From Diplocloster modestus (GTDB lineage Bacteria; Bacillota; Clostridia; Lachnospirales; Lachnospiraceae), in NCBI RefSeq assembly GCF_019042245.1, contig NZ_JAHQCX010000002.1:307593-371592 (forward strand): 64,000 bases of DNA, read 5' to 3'. Below, in pieces: positions 43,388 through 52,383 of this stretch; position 1 is the stretch's first letter; each line of letters opens with the position of its first letter. Both the position numbers and the translations under genes were made by a program. A model generated the notes under the pieces. The model was not told the DNA's origin. It did not search any database and saw nothing but the letters and a program-made list of their open reading frames with translations.

Positions 43388-44719
43388 TCAGATTTTATAG
43401 AGATATTCCCCAATCTCCCAGGAAGTAACCTGCGTCCGGTATGCTGTCCATTCCGCCTTCTTAGCCTCCAGGTAACGCCTGCAAATATGGTCTCCCAAAA
43501 CATTCTGAATATACAAATCCTCTTCCAGAGCCTGGACCGCCTCGATCAGCGTTCCGGGAAGCATACCGATCCCCATCGCTTCCCGCTCCTGCTCCGTCAG
43601 TTCGAAGATGTTTCTGTCAATACTGTCCGGCGGCATAATCTGATTGCGGATGCCGTCCAGTCCGGCGGCCAGGCACACAGCCAACGCCAGATAAGGATTG
43701 GAGGATGCGTCGGGACATCTTAATTCCACCCTGGTTTTTTCTCCTTTATTGGAAGGTATCCGGATCAGAGGACTCCGGTTCACTGCCGACCAGGCGATAT
43801 AGACCGGCGCCTCGAACCCGGGCACCAGCCGTTTATAGGAATTCACGATCGGATTCGTGACGGCTGTCATTGCGCGGATGTGCTTCATGATGCCTCCGAT
43901 AAAGTAGTAGGCTTCTTTGCTGAGTCCTGCCGAATCGGAAGGATCGTTAAATATATTTTTGCCGTCTCTGTGCAGAGACATATTCGTATGCATTCCGGAT
44001 CCATGCACGCCATACTTCGGCTTTGGCATAAATGTGGCATGCAGGCCGTGACGCTTTGCTATAGTTCTGACCGCCAGCTTAAAGGTCATAATATTGTCAG
44101 CGGTAGTAAGCGCCTCATCGTATTTAAAATCAATTTCATGCTGACCGGAAGCTACCTCGTGATGGGAAGACTCGATTTCAAAGCCCATTTCTTCCAATGT
44201 CAGCACCATATCCCTTCTTGCGTTCTCTCCCAGGTCCACCGGACTGATGTCAAAATAACCGGCTTTTTCATGGGTGGTTGTGGTGGGCTGTCCGCTGTCA
44301 TCCGTGTGAAACAGGAAGAATTCACACTCCGGACCGACCTCGAAAGTATATCCCATATCCTGCGCTTCCCGGATCACTTTCTTGAGGATATATCTGGGAT
44401 CTCCCTCGAAAGCCTCACCATTTGTGCGGTGTACGTCACAGATCAGTCGGGCAACCTTTCCCTGTTGGGGACGCCAGGGAAAAATCTGAAGCGTATCATA
44501 ATCCGGATACAGATACAGGTCGGATTCCTCGATTCCTACAAAACCATCGATTAGGGAACCGTCGAACATACAGCGGTTATCCAGCGCTTTGTTCAATTGG
44601 CTGGAGGTGATCGCCACATTCTTAAACATCCCATGTATGTCGGTGAACTGAAGCCGGATAAACTCCACATCCTCTTCTTCCACAAGTTTCATAATGTCTC
44701 TTTTTGAATATTTACTCAT
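43388..44719 (-). CDS. glnA: Glutamine synthetase type I
   Basis: A 443-residue GSI-alpha enzyme. Motifs FTDIHGMFKNVAI, the latch/active-site FEVGPECEFFLF, ATFMPKPKYGVHGSGMHTNMS (ATP region) and the glutamate-binding NRSPLIRIP are visible. It forms glutamine from glutamate, ammonia and ATP. The tyrosine adenylylation loop of GSI-beta is not apparent, so control is likely through transcription, antitermination or feedback. Downstream of a glutamine/polar amino-acid transporter and upstream of the ANTAR gene. AAGGAG eight bases from start. Confidence 0.97.
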   Translation of the reverse strand: MSKYSKRDIMKLVEEEDVEFIRLQFTDIHGMFKNVAITSSQLNKALDNRCMFDGSLIDGFVGIEESDLYLYPDYDTLQIFPWRPQQGKVARLICDVHRTNGEAFEGDPRYILKKVIREAQDMGYTFEVGPECEFFLFHTDDSGQPTTTTHEKAGYFDISPVDLGENARRDMVLTLEEMGFEIESSHHEVASGQHEIDFKYDEALTTADNIMTFKLAVRTIAKRHGLHATFMPKPKYGVHGSGMHTNMSLHRDGKNIFNDPSDSAGLSKEAYYFIGGIMKHIRAMTAVTNPIVNSYKRLVPGFEAPVYIAWSAVNRSPLIRIPSNKGEKTRVELRCPDASSNPYLALAVCLAAGLDGIRNQIMPPDSIDRNIFELTEQEREAMGIGMLPGTLIEAVQALEEDLYIQNVLGDHICRRYLEAKKAEWTAYRTQVTSWEIGEYLYKI

Positions 44720-44835
44720 ATTCTGCTCTCCTTCTCCGCTGTTTTCCCGCAGCTGCTTACTTTTCCATCAGAGTTCTCTTTCCGCCGCTTTACGTACCAC
44801 CGGAATTTTTTATTCAACAAGTTACACACCTATTG

Positions 44836-44870
44836 AAAAAAAGGCGTACCCAAATTATGAGCACGCCTTT
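44836..44870 (-). terminator. Terminator or attenuator upstream of glnA
   Basis: On the minus strand AAAGGCGTGC pairs with GTACGCCTTT (one G-U) across an 11-base loop and is followed by seven T. It lies downstream of a good promoter (44883-44911) yet about 115 bases before glnA. It could end the transporter transcript, attenuate glnA, or both. Confidence 0.85.
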
Positions 44871-44882
44871 GTCCTGTCAAAA

Positions 44883-44911
44883 ATGATAACAAACACTTTT
44901 CTATTTGTCAA
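44883..44911 (-). promoter_or_regulatory. Consensus promoter upstream of the glnA terminator
   Basis: On the minus strand TTGACA, 17-base spacer, TATCAT. Its start point would be only a few bases before the terminator stem, so most transcripts would meet the terminator at once unless antitermination occurs. Confidence 0.6.
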
Positions 44912-44965
44912 TTGCTGATCTGTTTAAAATTTATATTTCAGCAATGTACCATAATTTCCCTCTGA

Positions 44966-45733
44966 TCAGACTCCATAATCATGATATTTGCCCAGGAACT
45001 CCCTGGTACGCGCATTGTCGGACTGGAAAATTTCCTCGGGAGTCCCCTGCTGCGCAATCACTCCATTATCCACAAAGATTATCCGGTCGGAGATATCTCT
45101 GGCAAATGCCATCTCGTGTGTAACGATCACCATCGTAATATCCAGATCCGCCAGCGAGCGGATCACTTTCAGCACTTCACCAGTCAACTCCGGATCCAGG
45201 GCGGAGGTTGGTTCATCAAAAAACAGAATCTTCGGATTCAGCGCCAGGGCTCTGGCAATAGCTACCCTCTGACACTGGCCGCCCGAGAGCTGACAAGGAT
45301 AAGCATCCTCTTTATCCGAGAGTCCCATTTTTTTCAATAGCTCTCTGGCCTCCTTATACACTTCATCCTTCGGTCGTTTCTGCACATGAATCGGCGCGTC
45401 CGTTATATTTTTCATCACGGAAAAATGGGGAAACAGGTTAAAGTTTTGAAATACCAGGCCATAGTAATTCTGTATCTTTTTCAGCTGCGCGCTCTTAGCA
45501 TAGACGGCATTTCCATTTTCATCCGTCCACACCGCCAGCTCACCCATATAGCTCATCGTTCCGCTATCCATCCGCTCCAACATCGTCGCGCAGCGCAGCA
45601 ACGTGGATTTCCCGGAACCGGAAGGGCCTATAATCGACAGTACTTCTCCCTCTTTTACAGACAGGGAGATGTCCTGAATTACTTCCAACTCATCAAATGT
45701 CTTTCTTAGGTTATTGATTTCCAACAGATTCAT
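44966..45733 (-). CDS. Polar amino acid ABC transporter ATPase
   Basis: A 255-residue GlnQ/HisP-type ATPase. Walker [17 protein letters not shown]-loop [14 protein letters not shown], signature [16 protein letters not shown], Walker [16 protein letters not shown] and the H-loop VTHEMAF are intact. A short insertion ([15 protein letters not shown]) between Walker A and Q-loop is seen in this subfamily. Twelve bases after the permease gene. Located upstream of glnA, so glutamine or a related amino acid is a plausible substrate. Confidence 0.95.
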   Translation of the reverse strand: MNLLEINNLRKTFDELEVIQDISLSVKEGEVLSIIGPSGSGKSTLLRCATMLERMDSGTMSYMGELAVWTDENGNAVYAKSAQLKKIQNYYGLVFQNFNLFPHFSVMKNITDAPIHVQKRPKDEVYKEARELLKKMGLSDKEDAYPCQLSGGQCQRVAIARALALNPKILFFDEPTSALDPELTGEVLKVIRSLADLDITMVIVTHEMAFARDISDRIIFVDNGVIAQQGTPEEIFQSDNARTREFLGKYHDYGV

Positions 45734-45745
45734 CCTGGCTCCTCC

Positions 45746-46396
45746 CTACCGGTAATAGTTAAATTTCTTTTCCACAAACTCCATCACACTGGCCACCAGC
45801 AGATTGAATACATAATAAAACACGCCGGCTGCCACATAGGGAATCATGCTGACCTGGGAAGAAGAAAGCGCCTTCGCCTGGGTAAACATCTCCGTAACGG
45901 CTATGGCAAAGGCCAGGGACGTATCCTTAACCAGAGTGATCACTTCATTGGTAATCGAAGGCAGGATCCGTTTGATCACCTGCGGCAGGATAATCTTGAT
46001 AAAGGTCTGGGCCTTGCTGTACCCCAGAAGTTTCGCCGCCTCGTATTGCCCGTCAGGCATAGACTCAATGCCTCCCCGGTAAATCTCCGCGAAATACGCG
46101 GCATAATTCAATCCGAACGCAATAAATGCCGCATACAGCCGGTAACTGTTAGTCACCTGTAAGCCCAGAATATAGTATGGTCCGAAGTACACCACCATCA
46201 ACTGCAGCATCAGAGGAGTTCCCCGCATAATGGATATGTAGATTTTAAATATTGTCCGGATGATCGGATTCTTGGCCATGCGCCCGAAAGCTATTACCAG
46301 GCCCAGCGGCAGCGAAACGATCAGCGTCACGCAGAATATCTCCAACGTTGTCAGCATACCACTGCCCAGTTTTGATAACAATAATGCCCAGTTCAC
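45746..46396 (-). CDS. Polar amino acid ABC transporter permease
   Basis: A 216-residue HisMQ-type permease with about five helices; GSGMLTTLEIFCVTLIVSLPLGLVIAF at the N-terminus and coupling loop YEAAKLLGYSKAQTFIKIILPQ. Works as a homodimer or with the single ATPase downstream. A terminator-like stem separates it from the binding-protein gene upstream, which would lower its expression relative to that protein. Confidence 0.95.
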   Translation of the reverse strand: MNWALLLSKLGSGMLTTLEIFCVTLIVSLPLGLVIAFGRMAKNPIIRTIFKIYISIMRGTPLMLQLMVVYFGPYYILGLQVTNSYRLYAAFIAFGLNYAAYFAEIYRGGIESMPDGQYEAAKLLGYSKAQTFIKIILPQVIKRILPSITNEVITLVKDTSLAFAIAVTEMFTQAKALSSSQVSMIPYVAAGVFYYVFNLLVASVMEFVEKKFNYYR

Positions 46397-46428
46397 GTTT
46401 TATCCTCCTGTCTGCAGGGACGGAATTG

Positions 46429-46457
46429 AAAAATGCGGGCGAGTCAACACCCGCCCG
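46429..46457 (-). terminator. Partial terminator between binding protein and permease genes
   Basis: On the minus strand CGGGCG pairs with CGCCCG, followed by a short ATTTTTC tail. The short stem and location suggest partial termination or message stabilisation that raises binding-protein output. Confidence 0.6.
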
Positions 46458-46497
46458 ACTGTATTCCGAACCTGTATATATCCTTTATCTTTTCTAG

Positions 46498-47382
46498 TTA
46501 TTTTCCAATTGTGGTTATATCGGATCCGAACCATTTGGTGGAGATCTCAGCTGTGGTTCCGTCTGTCGCCATCTCTTCCAGGATCGCCTGTACCTTGTCC
46601 CTTAATTCCGTATTGTCCTTCTTAAATGCGATACCGTATTCCTCGGTGGCCAACACGTCATCCAGCACTACAAAATTGTTCTCTCTGTTCGCGATCTGAT
46701 AATCAGCCACTACGCTGTCCATTGCGATGGCGTCCACCGCTCCGGATTCCAGATCCATAAATGCGGTATTATAATCAGGCACTGCCTGCAGCTGACCAAA
46801 GCTTCCGCTTAATTCCGGATCATCATTCAGGGCTGCCTCTGCGGAAGAATCCGCCTGTACATCCACAACTTTACCGGCCAGTCCCTCTTTGGAATCGATT
46901 CCGGAATCTTCTCTCACCACAAACACCTGCTTATTATTCAGGTAAGGATCTGTCCATGCATAGTTCTCTTCCCGTCCGTTCATAGTGAAACCGTTCCAGA
47001 TACAGGTAATCGTGCCGGCATCCAGCTCCATATCTTTGGAATCCCAGGCGATCGGCTGAGGCACATATTCCATGCCAAGCCTTTTCGCTACTTCCTGTGC
47101 CATCTCCAGGTCAAACCCGGTGAATTCGCCGTCGTCTCCCACAAATCCCATGGGCGGGAAATCCTGATCGAAACCTACAATAAAGGAACCGCCTGCAGCT
47201 GCATCTGAAGCCGGAGCTGCCGTCTCCTTATCCGAAGCGGGTGTGGCAGATGCCTGTACTTCTTCGCTGTTCGCAGGTGTCTCCGAGGGAGCCGCAGCCG
47301 GAGCTTCTTCTTTATCTCCACAGCCTGCTGCAAACATACTGACTGTCAATGTCAATGCCAATAAAACTGCTAACTTTTTCAT
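46498..47382 (-). CDS. Amino acid-binding lipoprotein
   Basis: About 294 residues. Start at 47382 (MKKLAVLLALTLTVSMFAAGC) is chosen because GGAGG lies seven bases upstream and a signal peptide with lipobox FAAGC follows directly; a longer frame adds 21 unneeded residues. A Glu/Ala/Pro-rich linker leads to the SBP_bac_3 domain (FIVGFDQDFPPMGFVGDDGEFTGFDLEMAQEVAKR region). First gene of the transporter operon, with a strong promoter. Confidence 0.94.
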   Translation of the reverse strand: MKKLAVLLALTLTVSMFAAGCGDKEEAPAAAPSETPANSEEVQASATPASDKETAAPASDAAAGGSFIVGFDQDFPPMGFVGDDGEFTGFDLEMAQEVAKRLGMEYVPQPIAWDSKDMELDAGTITCIWNGFTMNGREENYAWTDPYLNNKQVFVVREDSGIDSKEGLAGKVVDVQADSSAEAALNDDPELSGSFGQLQAVPDYNTAFMDLESGAVDAIAMDSVVADYQIANRENNFVVLDDVLATEEYGIAFKKDNTELRDKVQAILEEMATDGTTAEISTKWFGSDITTIGK

Positions 47383-47435
47383 AACTAATCCTCCTGTTTT
47401 CCTTTGGTAGTGCTCTACCCTATTAAAGCATTTCC

Positions 47436-47465
47436 ATATTATCATGCAGGGGGCGGGGTTGTCAA
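47436..47465 (-). promoter_or_regulatory. Promoter of the amino acid ABC operon
   Basis: On the minus strand TTGACA, 18-base spacer, TAATAT, about 55 bases upstream of the binding-protein start. Confidence 0.7.
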
Positions 47466-47720
47466 TATCTTTCCTACTATGGCTGGATTATAGCTGTATC
47501 CGGTTCAATTAGCTGCGTATATCAACCATTTACTTCCCATTCGGGGAAACCCATATTCTTAGCAGAATTGTATACTGGGTGAAGAATATCTTCCAGTAAG
47601 AAAAGGTGCCTGTATGCGGAACGGCACGTGCAGTGCCAGTGTCCTCATATTTTCATACGGTCTCATCTATTCAGTAATAACATATTTCGACCGTTTCCGC
47701 AATGTATAACAAGTAAAACT
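47466..47720. other. Intergenic region, small hairpins only
   Basis: Between the tad operon end and the amino-acid promoter. It holds a short hairpin GGCAC-GTGCA-GTGCC (about 47623-47637) and an interrupted CTGG...CCAG stem near 47576-47595. Neither carries a T-run; no gene seen. Confidence 0.4.
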
Positions 47721-48434
47721 CTAGCCATGTTTTGCAAATAACAAAAGAATCAGAATTGTACTGACTGATATAGATGGAATAAAAGGCCGGGGAGTAAGGA
47801 GCCGAAAATGCCGCAGATCTATATGGCGAACGTTTATGATCAGAAATACTGCTGTACTGATCACATGGTTCGCCGTCCATCTCAGGATATATGAATAGTC
47901 AGATTCCTGAAAAGTCAGGAAAAGTGCTGCACACAAATATACTTTTGTATCACCGGAGGAAAACACCTTTCCTTTTTGCAGAAGGTATAAGACAACATAA
48001 TAAATAATCATTCCGATTAACTGATCCCTGTATTCTAAGACCGCCGTATTTCCACAATCATCGAGATATCGGAGTACCCACAGGATTATTCCTGTCACTA
48101 AAATGAAATAGGAAAAAGCCGGATATACCAGACCGGTATAGTGATCAGTAAAACTCATAACAGACAGATAGAGAAGCAATACAGCAAAAACCGTTGTATC
48201 ACTAAATGAATATAAACCGGATAATAAAAACATAAAGGTTCCGAAATACAGGATGACAGCATATAAACGAGGGACGGCCGGAAGGTATAGTTCCGTGTCT
48301 TTTTGCTTTACATAATGCAATATTAACAGAAAAGAAACAGCTAAAAGAACTGTGGTCAGTATTACTTCTACACCCCTGTGACCGTCCGCTAATATCTGAC
48401 TGTCCAACAGATGAATACCTCGTACCGTAATCAT
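47721..48434 (-). CDS. Prepilin peptidase-like aspartic protease (A24/CpaA type)
   Basis: A 237-residue membrane protein with about six to seven helices. The two aspartates expected for type IV prepilin peptidases are present: D97 in MSFTDHYTGLVYP and D162 in FSSGDTKVYLC. It should cleave the leader of the Flp-like pilin and pseudopilins encoded upstream. It overlaps the surface-repeat gene by four bases and is the last gene of the tad operon. Confidence 0.82.
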   Translation of the reverse strand: MITVRGIHLLDSQILADGHRGVEVILTTVLLAVSFLLILHYVKQKDTELYLPAVPRLYAVILYFGTFMFLLSGLYSFSDTTVFAVLLLYLSVMSFTDHYTGLVYPAFSYFILVTGIILWVLRYLDDCGNTAVLEYRDQLIGMIIYYVVLYLLQKGKVFSSGDTKVYLCAALFLTFQESDYSYILRWTANHVISTAVFLIINVRHIDLRHFRLLTPRPFIPSISVSTILILLLFAKHG

Positions 48435-50374
48435 CTTCGATCTGCCAGCCTGATTCTGGTTTTTAATTCATCCAGAATGTTTCCGGAAACACGGAATTGA
48501 GGATACACGGTCTTCGCCAGCTGATTCCCGTCATTTCCTGTCTTATAGGCTGTCACTTCGGTCGTATAGGCCCCATCCTGGGTATATAACGGGACATAGA
48601 ACTCCTGAGTAAGCTCCTGGCTCATCGATGGCGACAGGTCATATTCCTGATCCAGGAGATTCGGGTTCAACTCATCTTCCTGACTGATTAATTCCTGTGG
48701 AAAGGATACTTTTACCTTTTCGCACATTCCATACACCTTAATTGTCAAAATTCCCTGTTCACCGGTTTTAAATATGGGGTCATGCGGTTCCAGGGTTCTC
48801 GTTATATAAGCCTCCACTTCCAGGATAGGATCCCAGATCGCATACAGTGTGGTATTCCTGCTCAGCGTGATTTGCTGCGCAGGCTGATAGGAACCCAGAT
48901 TCGTATCTGGTTTCGTACTCCAGCCCAGAAAGCGGCAGCCATCCTTTTCAGGTTTTAAGGGGGTGATCGTGAAATCGGCGGAGTCGGAATTATAAATGCT
49001 CCTTATCTCTGCTGATGGTGCACCCCTACCTCCGTTGGCGTCGTAGGATAAGGCGATTGTTTTTTTCCAGACCGCATACAAGTGTATCACGGAATCCTGA
49101 GTGGACGACAGATTTTGTACGATCTGCCGGTCCGTATATCGTACCGTGGCAGAAGTCACGCTGGTGCTCCATCCCTGGAATAAGGCCCCGTCCCGTATAA
49201 AGCCGTTGGCGTTAAGGGCTTGTGTCACATCGTAGGTATGTTTGCCGGATACTGTATTTCCTCCGGTGTTTCCATTGCCGTGATAAGATACGGTATAGGT
49301 TACGGGTTTCCAGGACGCTGTCAGGGTTACAGAACCGGCGGGAGTCCATACGGTTCCCGCATCCCCCACCTTCTTTCCATTCAAATACCACCCCTGAAAT
49401 AGATAACCTGTTCTCTTTACTGCCGGCAGAGTGACAGCGGACTGCCTGTAGTTCGCTGTCAGGCTTCCGTTGCCCGTGCCAAAGGTGTAGGTATTTCCAT
49501 TTATGGTTCCAATGCCGGAACGGCTCCATCCCGTAAAAACTTTTGCGGCAGTCAGCGTCTTACTGCCCTCTCCTTTGTTCGCATTACAATAGACCGTATA
49601 TCCGGCCGGCGGAACCGGAACCCCTATTGATCTGTTTGTCCCCCATTGCTGTCTGCGCACACTGATTCCCGTGCTGCCTTCCCAGCATCCGCCGTTGGGG
49701 TTAACCTGCAGGGAGAAGGTCTGTTTTTGCAGCTGAATCGTTACCGTACGAGGTCCCTGCACCAGAATACCGCTGGGCGTATCTACCCGGATCCCCAGAT
49801 CGTAAAAGGTGGAAGCACTCACAGTAAAAGCTTGTGATGTCAGCGTACTCCCTCCGTTCGGAAGACGGTTTATAAAATAGTAGTCCTTCCATACAAAATC
49901 TCTGTGATCCACAAATTGCTGCAATGTAGTGGTGCCGCCGCTGTTCTGGACATAGGGCGTGCCCGCGAACTCATAGTAGGCAGGCATCTGCCAATGAATC
50001 GGAACCGAAAATTCTTGTATGTAGGGTGAACCGCAGTCTCCGCAGAAGGTATAGGGAAATACAGATGCCGAGTTGGAATCCAGCCGCATTCCGCAGGGAC
50101 TTCCCGATAAGGAAAGATACAGAACAGCCGGAAAATTCCGGTAATAAAATTGTTTTCCGGCAAGTCCGCCGACCTGGAGAACCGCGGTTCCAAAGTCCCG
50201 ATCCGGACTGCAGATCTTAATATAGATTCTGCCGGTATCATCCAGATACTTCCAGTCCCAGTGTCCGCAATCTCCATTTCCCAGCGGGGTAGCGGCATCT
50301 GCGCGGTATGGGACAATTAAGATCCAGCTTAACAGCAAGGTCAGAAAAAATATCAGCTTCCAGATCTTTTTCAT
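48431..50374 (-). CDS. Secreted protein with Listeria-Bacteroides (InlB-type) repeats in a tad operon
   Basis: A 647-residue protein with a signal peptide (KLIFFLTLLLSWILIVPYRADA). Residues about 30-240 are a Cys-rich unique region (GNGDCGHWDW, FCGDCGSPYIQ). Residues about 240-515 hold at least three Flg_new repeats with the usual ...FxGWS/FxGWY and LYAxW pattern (VFTGWSRSG, LFQGWYLNG, LFQGWSTS, FLGWSTKPD; LYAVW, LYAIW). A C-terminal region of about 130 residues follows without a sortase motif or membrane anchor. Its place between the CpaB-like gene and the prepilin peptidase suggests a pilus-associated adhesin or minor component. Confidence 0.88.
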   Translation of the reverse strand: MKKIWKLIFFLTLLLSWILIVPYRADAATPLGNGDCGHWDWKYLDDTGRIYIKICSPDRDFGTAVLQVGGLAGKQFYYRNFPAVLYLSLSGSPCGMRLDSNSASVFPYTFCGDCGSPYIQEFSVPIHWQMPAYYEFAGTPYVQNSGGTTTLQQFVDHRDFVWKDYYFINRLPNGGSTLTSQAFTVSASTFYDLGIRVDTPSGILVQGPRTVTIQLQKQTFSLQVNPNGGCWEGSTGISVRRQQWGTNRSIGVPVPPAGYTVYCNANKGEGSKTLTAAKVFTGWSRSGIGTINGNTYTFGTGNGSLTANYRQSAVTLPAVKRTGYLFQGWYLNGKKVGDAGTVWTPAGSVTLTASWKPVTYTVSYHGNGNTGGNTVSGKHTYDVTQALNANGFIRDGALFQGWSTSVTSATVRYTDRQIVQNLSSTQDSVIHLYAVWKKTIALSYDANGGRGAPSAEIRSIYNSDSADFTITPLKPEKDGCRFLGWSTKPDTNLGSYQPAQQITLSRNTTLYAIWDPILEVEAYITRTLEPHDPIFKTGEQGILTIKVYGMCEKVKVSFPQELISQEDELNPNLLDQEYDLSPSMSQELTQEFYVPLYTQDGAYTTEVTAYKTGNDGNQLAKTVYPQFRVSGNILDELKTRIRLADRR

Positions 50375-50411
50375 ATAATTTTAACCTCTTTCTATAGATG
50401 GACAATCCTTT

Positions 50412-51089
50412 TTACTGTATTTTACTGATTCTCAACAAACCGCTGTTTATTTTTTCATTAAAAGTCTGTTCCATTGCCTTTGGAATCCAGAGATTAAGCA
50501 CAGTAGCCGCGGACTGCTCCTGTTCCGCCGGGATACGATCCAGTCTGATTCCGGAAGATGTAAAGGCTCCGGATACGTAGACATTGGTAAGGATTCGCTC
50601 ATTTACCCCTGTTTCCCGATCCGTAACCGATAAATGGATTCGGTCACCCGCTCTTAAGATCCCCCCTACCACCTGGGACAGATCGGTGACGGATATGCTT
50701 ACTTCCACTGGCTCCACCAGTTCTTCCAGTAGTTCAGGCAATTCGCATAGCCTCGGCAATGTCACGATTTCCCGCTCGCGGATGTCCTCTCCTGTAATAT
50801 TTCCGGCCAATTGCTTTCTGTCTTCAACCGCCTGTTCCGGGATGAAAGAGATTGGTATATAAGCTTCCCTGAAACTATTCGCAATGATTTCATCCGTTAA
50901 TTCCGTTCCCTTGGGTATATCTGCTGCCGCCAAAATTACCAATTTTTCTTCCTCTTTTTTCTGAAAACCCGCTTCCAGCATCAGAAGAAGAAGGAATACC
51001 AGAAAAGCCATGAAAAAGCTGAACAGGAATCTCCATGCCAGATTCTTTTTCTTTTTTTCTTTCGGGTATTTCATTTTTATTCTTTTCAT
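50412..51089 (-). CDS. CpaB/RcpC-like SAF-domain pilus assembly protein
   Basis: A 225-residue protein with one N-terminal transmembrane helix (FLFSFFMAFLVFLLLLMLEAG) after a basic stretch, then a SAF domain (LVILAAADIPKGTELTDEII) and a beta-rich part (VSISVTDLSQVVGGILRAGDRIHLSVTD). CpaB family members sit in the envelope and assist secretion of Flp pili. The ribosome site is weak (AGGAG is about 15 bases from the ATG). Order in the operon matches other tad loci. Confidence 0.85.
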   Translation of the reverse strand: MKRIKMKYPKEKKKKNLAWRFLFSFFMAFLVFLLLLMLEAGFQKKEEEKLVILAAADIPKGTELTDEIIANSFREAYIPISFIPEQAVEDRKQLAGNITGEDIREREIVTLPRLCELPELLEELVEPVEVSISVTDLSQVVGGILRAGDRIHLSVTDRETGVNERILTNVYVSGAFTSSGIRLDRIPAEQEQSAATVLNLWIPKAMEQTFNEKINSGLLRISKIQ

Positions 51090-51141
51090 TCTTTTGTTTT
51101 TTCTCTCCTTGTCCTTTTTGTACCAAGATCGTTATGTACAA

Positions 51142-51672
51142 TCATTCTCTCGTTACCACGTCCACACTCTTTTGAACGGTAACTTCTCTAGCCTGATCCT
51201 TCCATCCCTGTATCGGAAAACAGATCCTGCTGTAGATCGTAGTACTTTCGATCAGCGTCCCGTCCGGAGTTCTCACGTTTCCCTGAATCCCCAGGCAGTT
51301 TTTTGCCAGCCAGGCGCCGTTTTTTCTTCCCATCTGATATATCAGATGGTTCTCTACATTATATATAATAAAATCCTCGATTCGAATCTGTCCCTTCAGC
51401 AGGCTGTTTTCCAAAGCAACTTCGTGCTCATCTAACCTCAGATTCTCTCTGAGAGCCGTTCTGAATTCTTCATATGCCTGCACTTCATCGCTGATCAATA
51501 TCTCATGTGAGATTCCAAATTCTGCCAGATCAATAATGGCAGCGGCCAGATTAGAGGCCGCCAGCCCATCCTGCACATAGTTCCTGGTAATTTTGATCAT
51601 TCTGCTCTGATACAGGCATAAGACCAGCAGCAAAACGATACTCACCATGCTCAAGGAAATAACATATTCCAC
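51142..51672 (-). CDS. TadE-like pseudopilin; true start may be an AUC codon upstream
   Basis: At least 176 residues. The GTG at 51672 gives VEYVISLSMVSIVLLLVLCLY, a pilin-type hydrophobic helix without its leader. In the same frame upstream lies KSNERKKEAGA, exactly the charged leader and cleavage-site type expected of a TadE pseudopilin. The frame can be traced to an ATC codon at 51714, which sits eight bases after a perfect AGGAGG. No ATG, GTG or TTG exists in frame between ATC and the GTG. The remainder is a soluble domain typical of TadE/TadF-like minor pilins. Confidence 0.75.
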   Translation of the reverse strand: MEYVISLSMVSIVLLLVLCLYQSRMIKITRNYVQDGLAASNLAAAIIDLAEFGISHEILISDEVQAYEEFRTALRENLRLDEHEVALENSLLKGQIRIEDFIIYNVENHLIYQMGRKNGAWLAKNCLGIQGNVRTPDGTLIESTTIYSRICFPIQGWKDQAREVTVQKSVDVVTRE

Positions 51673-51726
51673 GGCTCCCGCTTCTTTTTTCCTCTCATTG
51701 GACTTTCTTCTGATTTCAGTGACCTC

Positions 51727-52134
51727 CTAATATTTCGCGGTGGAAGCTTTACGTACCCGCACAGGTGTCAGCACCTCTGTCTGGTTCAGGCCGGCGAATC
51801 CACTTAGACGTTGTTGTTTCTGTCGGATCATTCCCTGTATTTGTAATATTACACGATTCCCATAACCCACTTCTCCCCTGGTCGTACCATCCAGATTGAT
51901 CTGTTCCATACCCAATTCGGACAATTCCTGTATCAGTTCCTGGCTGTCAGAATCTGTAAGATATCCCTGCGTCTCCATCCGCAGAATATATTCCCGCGCC
52001 AGACTATCCAGCCTGTCCCTGGAATCCAAATCAGACATCCAGTTCAAAAATACAATTCCGATAATTCCCAGCATCAGGATACTTAATATACTGGGCATGA
52101 ACTTAAATAGGCTTCCCTGCTCTTTTTTCCCCAT
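51727..52134 (-). CDS. Small membrane-anchored tad minor pilin-like protein
   Basis: About 135 residues: short basic start MGKKEQGSLFKFM, one hydrophobic helix (PSILSILMLGIIGIVFLNW), then a soluble domain. KKEQGSLF resembles a prepilin peptidase site after glycine. The ATG at 52134 has GAGG upstream and is preferred to one five codons earlier. Position between pilin and TadE-like genes suggests a TadE/TadF-type component. Function inferred from position and shape. Confidence 0.72.
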   Translation of the reverse strand: MGKKEQGSLFKFMPSILSILMLGIIGIVFLNWMSDLDSRDRLDSLAREYILRMETQGYLTDSDSQELIQELSELGMEQINLDGTTRGEVGYGNRVILQIQGMIRQKQQRLSGFAGLNQTEVLTPVRVRKASTAKY

Positions 52135-52154
52135 AAGATAAGACCTCATTTCTG

Positions 52155-52373
52155 TTACATACTGAACAACTCAGAAACCTTTGTATTCATGGATGTCATG
52201 ATCGTTGTGATCAGACTGCTGATCTGAGTCCGGAAAATCAGGATCAGTGCTACGGCTATCACAGCCAATGCCACCTCAGCGATAATTTCTTTTCCTCCCT
52301 GCTCTTTTTTCGTCATATTTCCTTCCCATCTGCGTAATTTCATCATGAATTCCTGTTTCCATATATTTCTCAT
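52155..52373 (-). CDS. Flp-like major pilin
   Basis: A 72-residue peptide: a 26-residue leader with basic residues, the cleavage region KKEQGGKEIIAEVALAVI with a conserved glutamate after glycines, a hydrophobic helix and a short polar tail. Size and pattern match Flp1-like pilins that polymerise into Tad fibres. AGGAGG six bases upstream. It follows the TadC-like gene by 10 bases. Confidence 0.82.
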   Translation of the reverse strand: MRNIWKQEFMMKLRRWEGNMTKKEQGGKEIIAEVALAVIAVALILIFRTQISSLITTIMTSMNTKVSELFSM

Positions 52374-52383
52374 ATAAATCCTC

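Noticed and set aside
44866..44886. Hexaloop hairpin TTTG-ACAGGA-CAAA as an ANTAR P1 stem before glnA
   Set aside because: The loop has A1 and G4 as required, but the left arm overlaps the -10 box of the predicted promoter and would not be transcribed from it; no matching second hexaloop was found.
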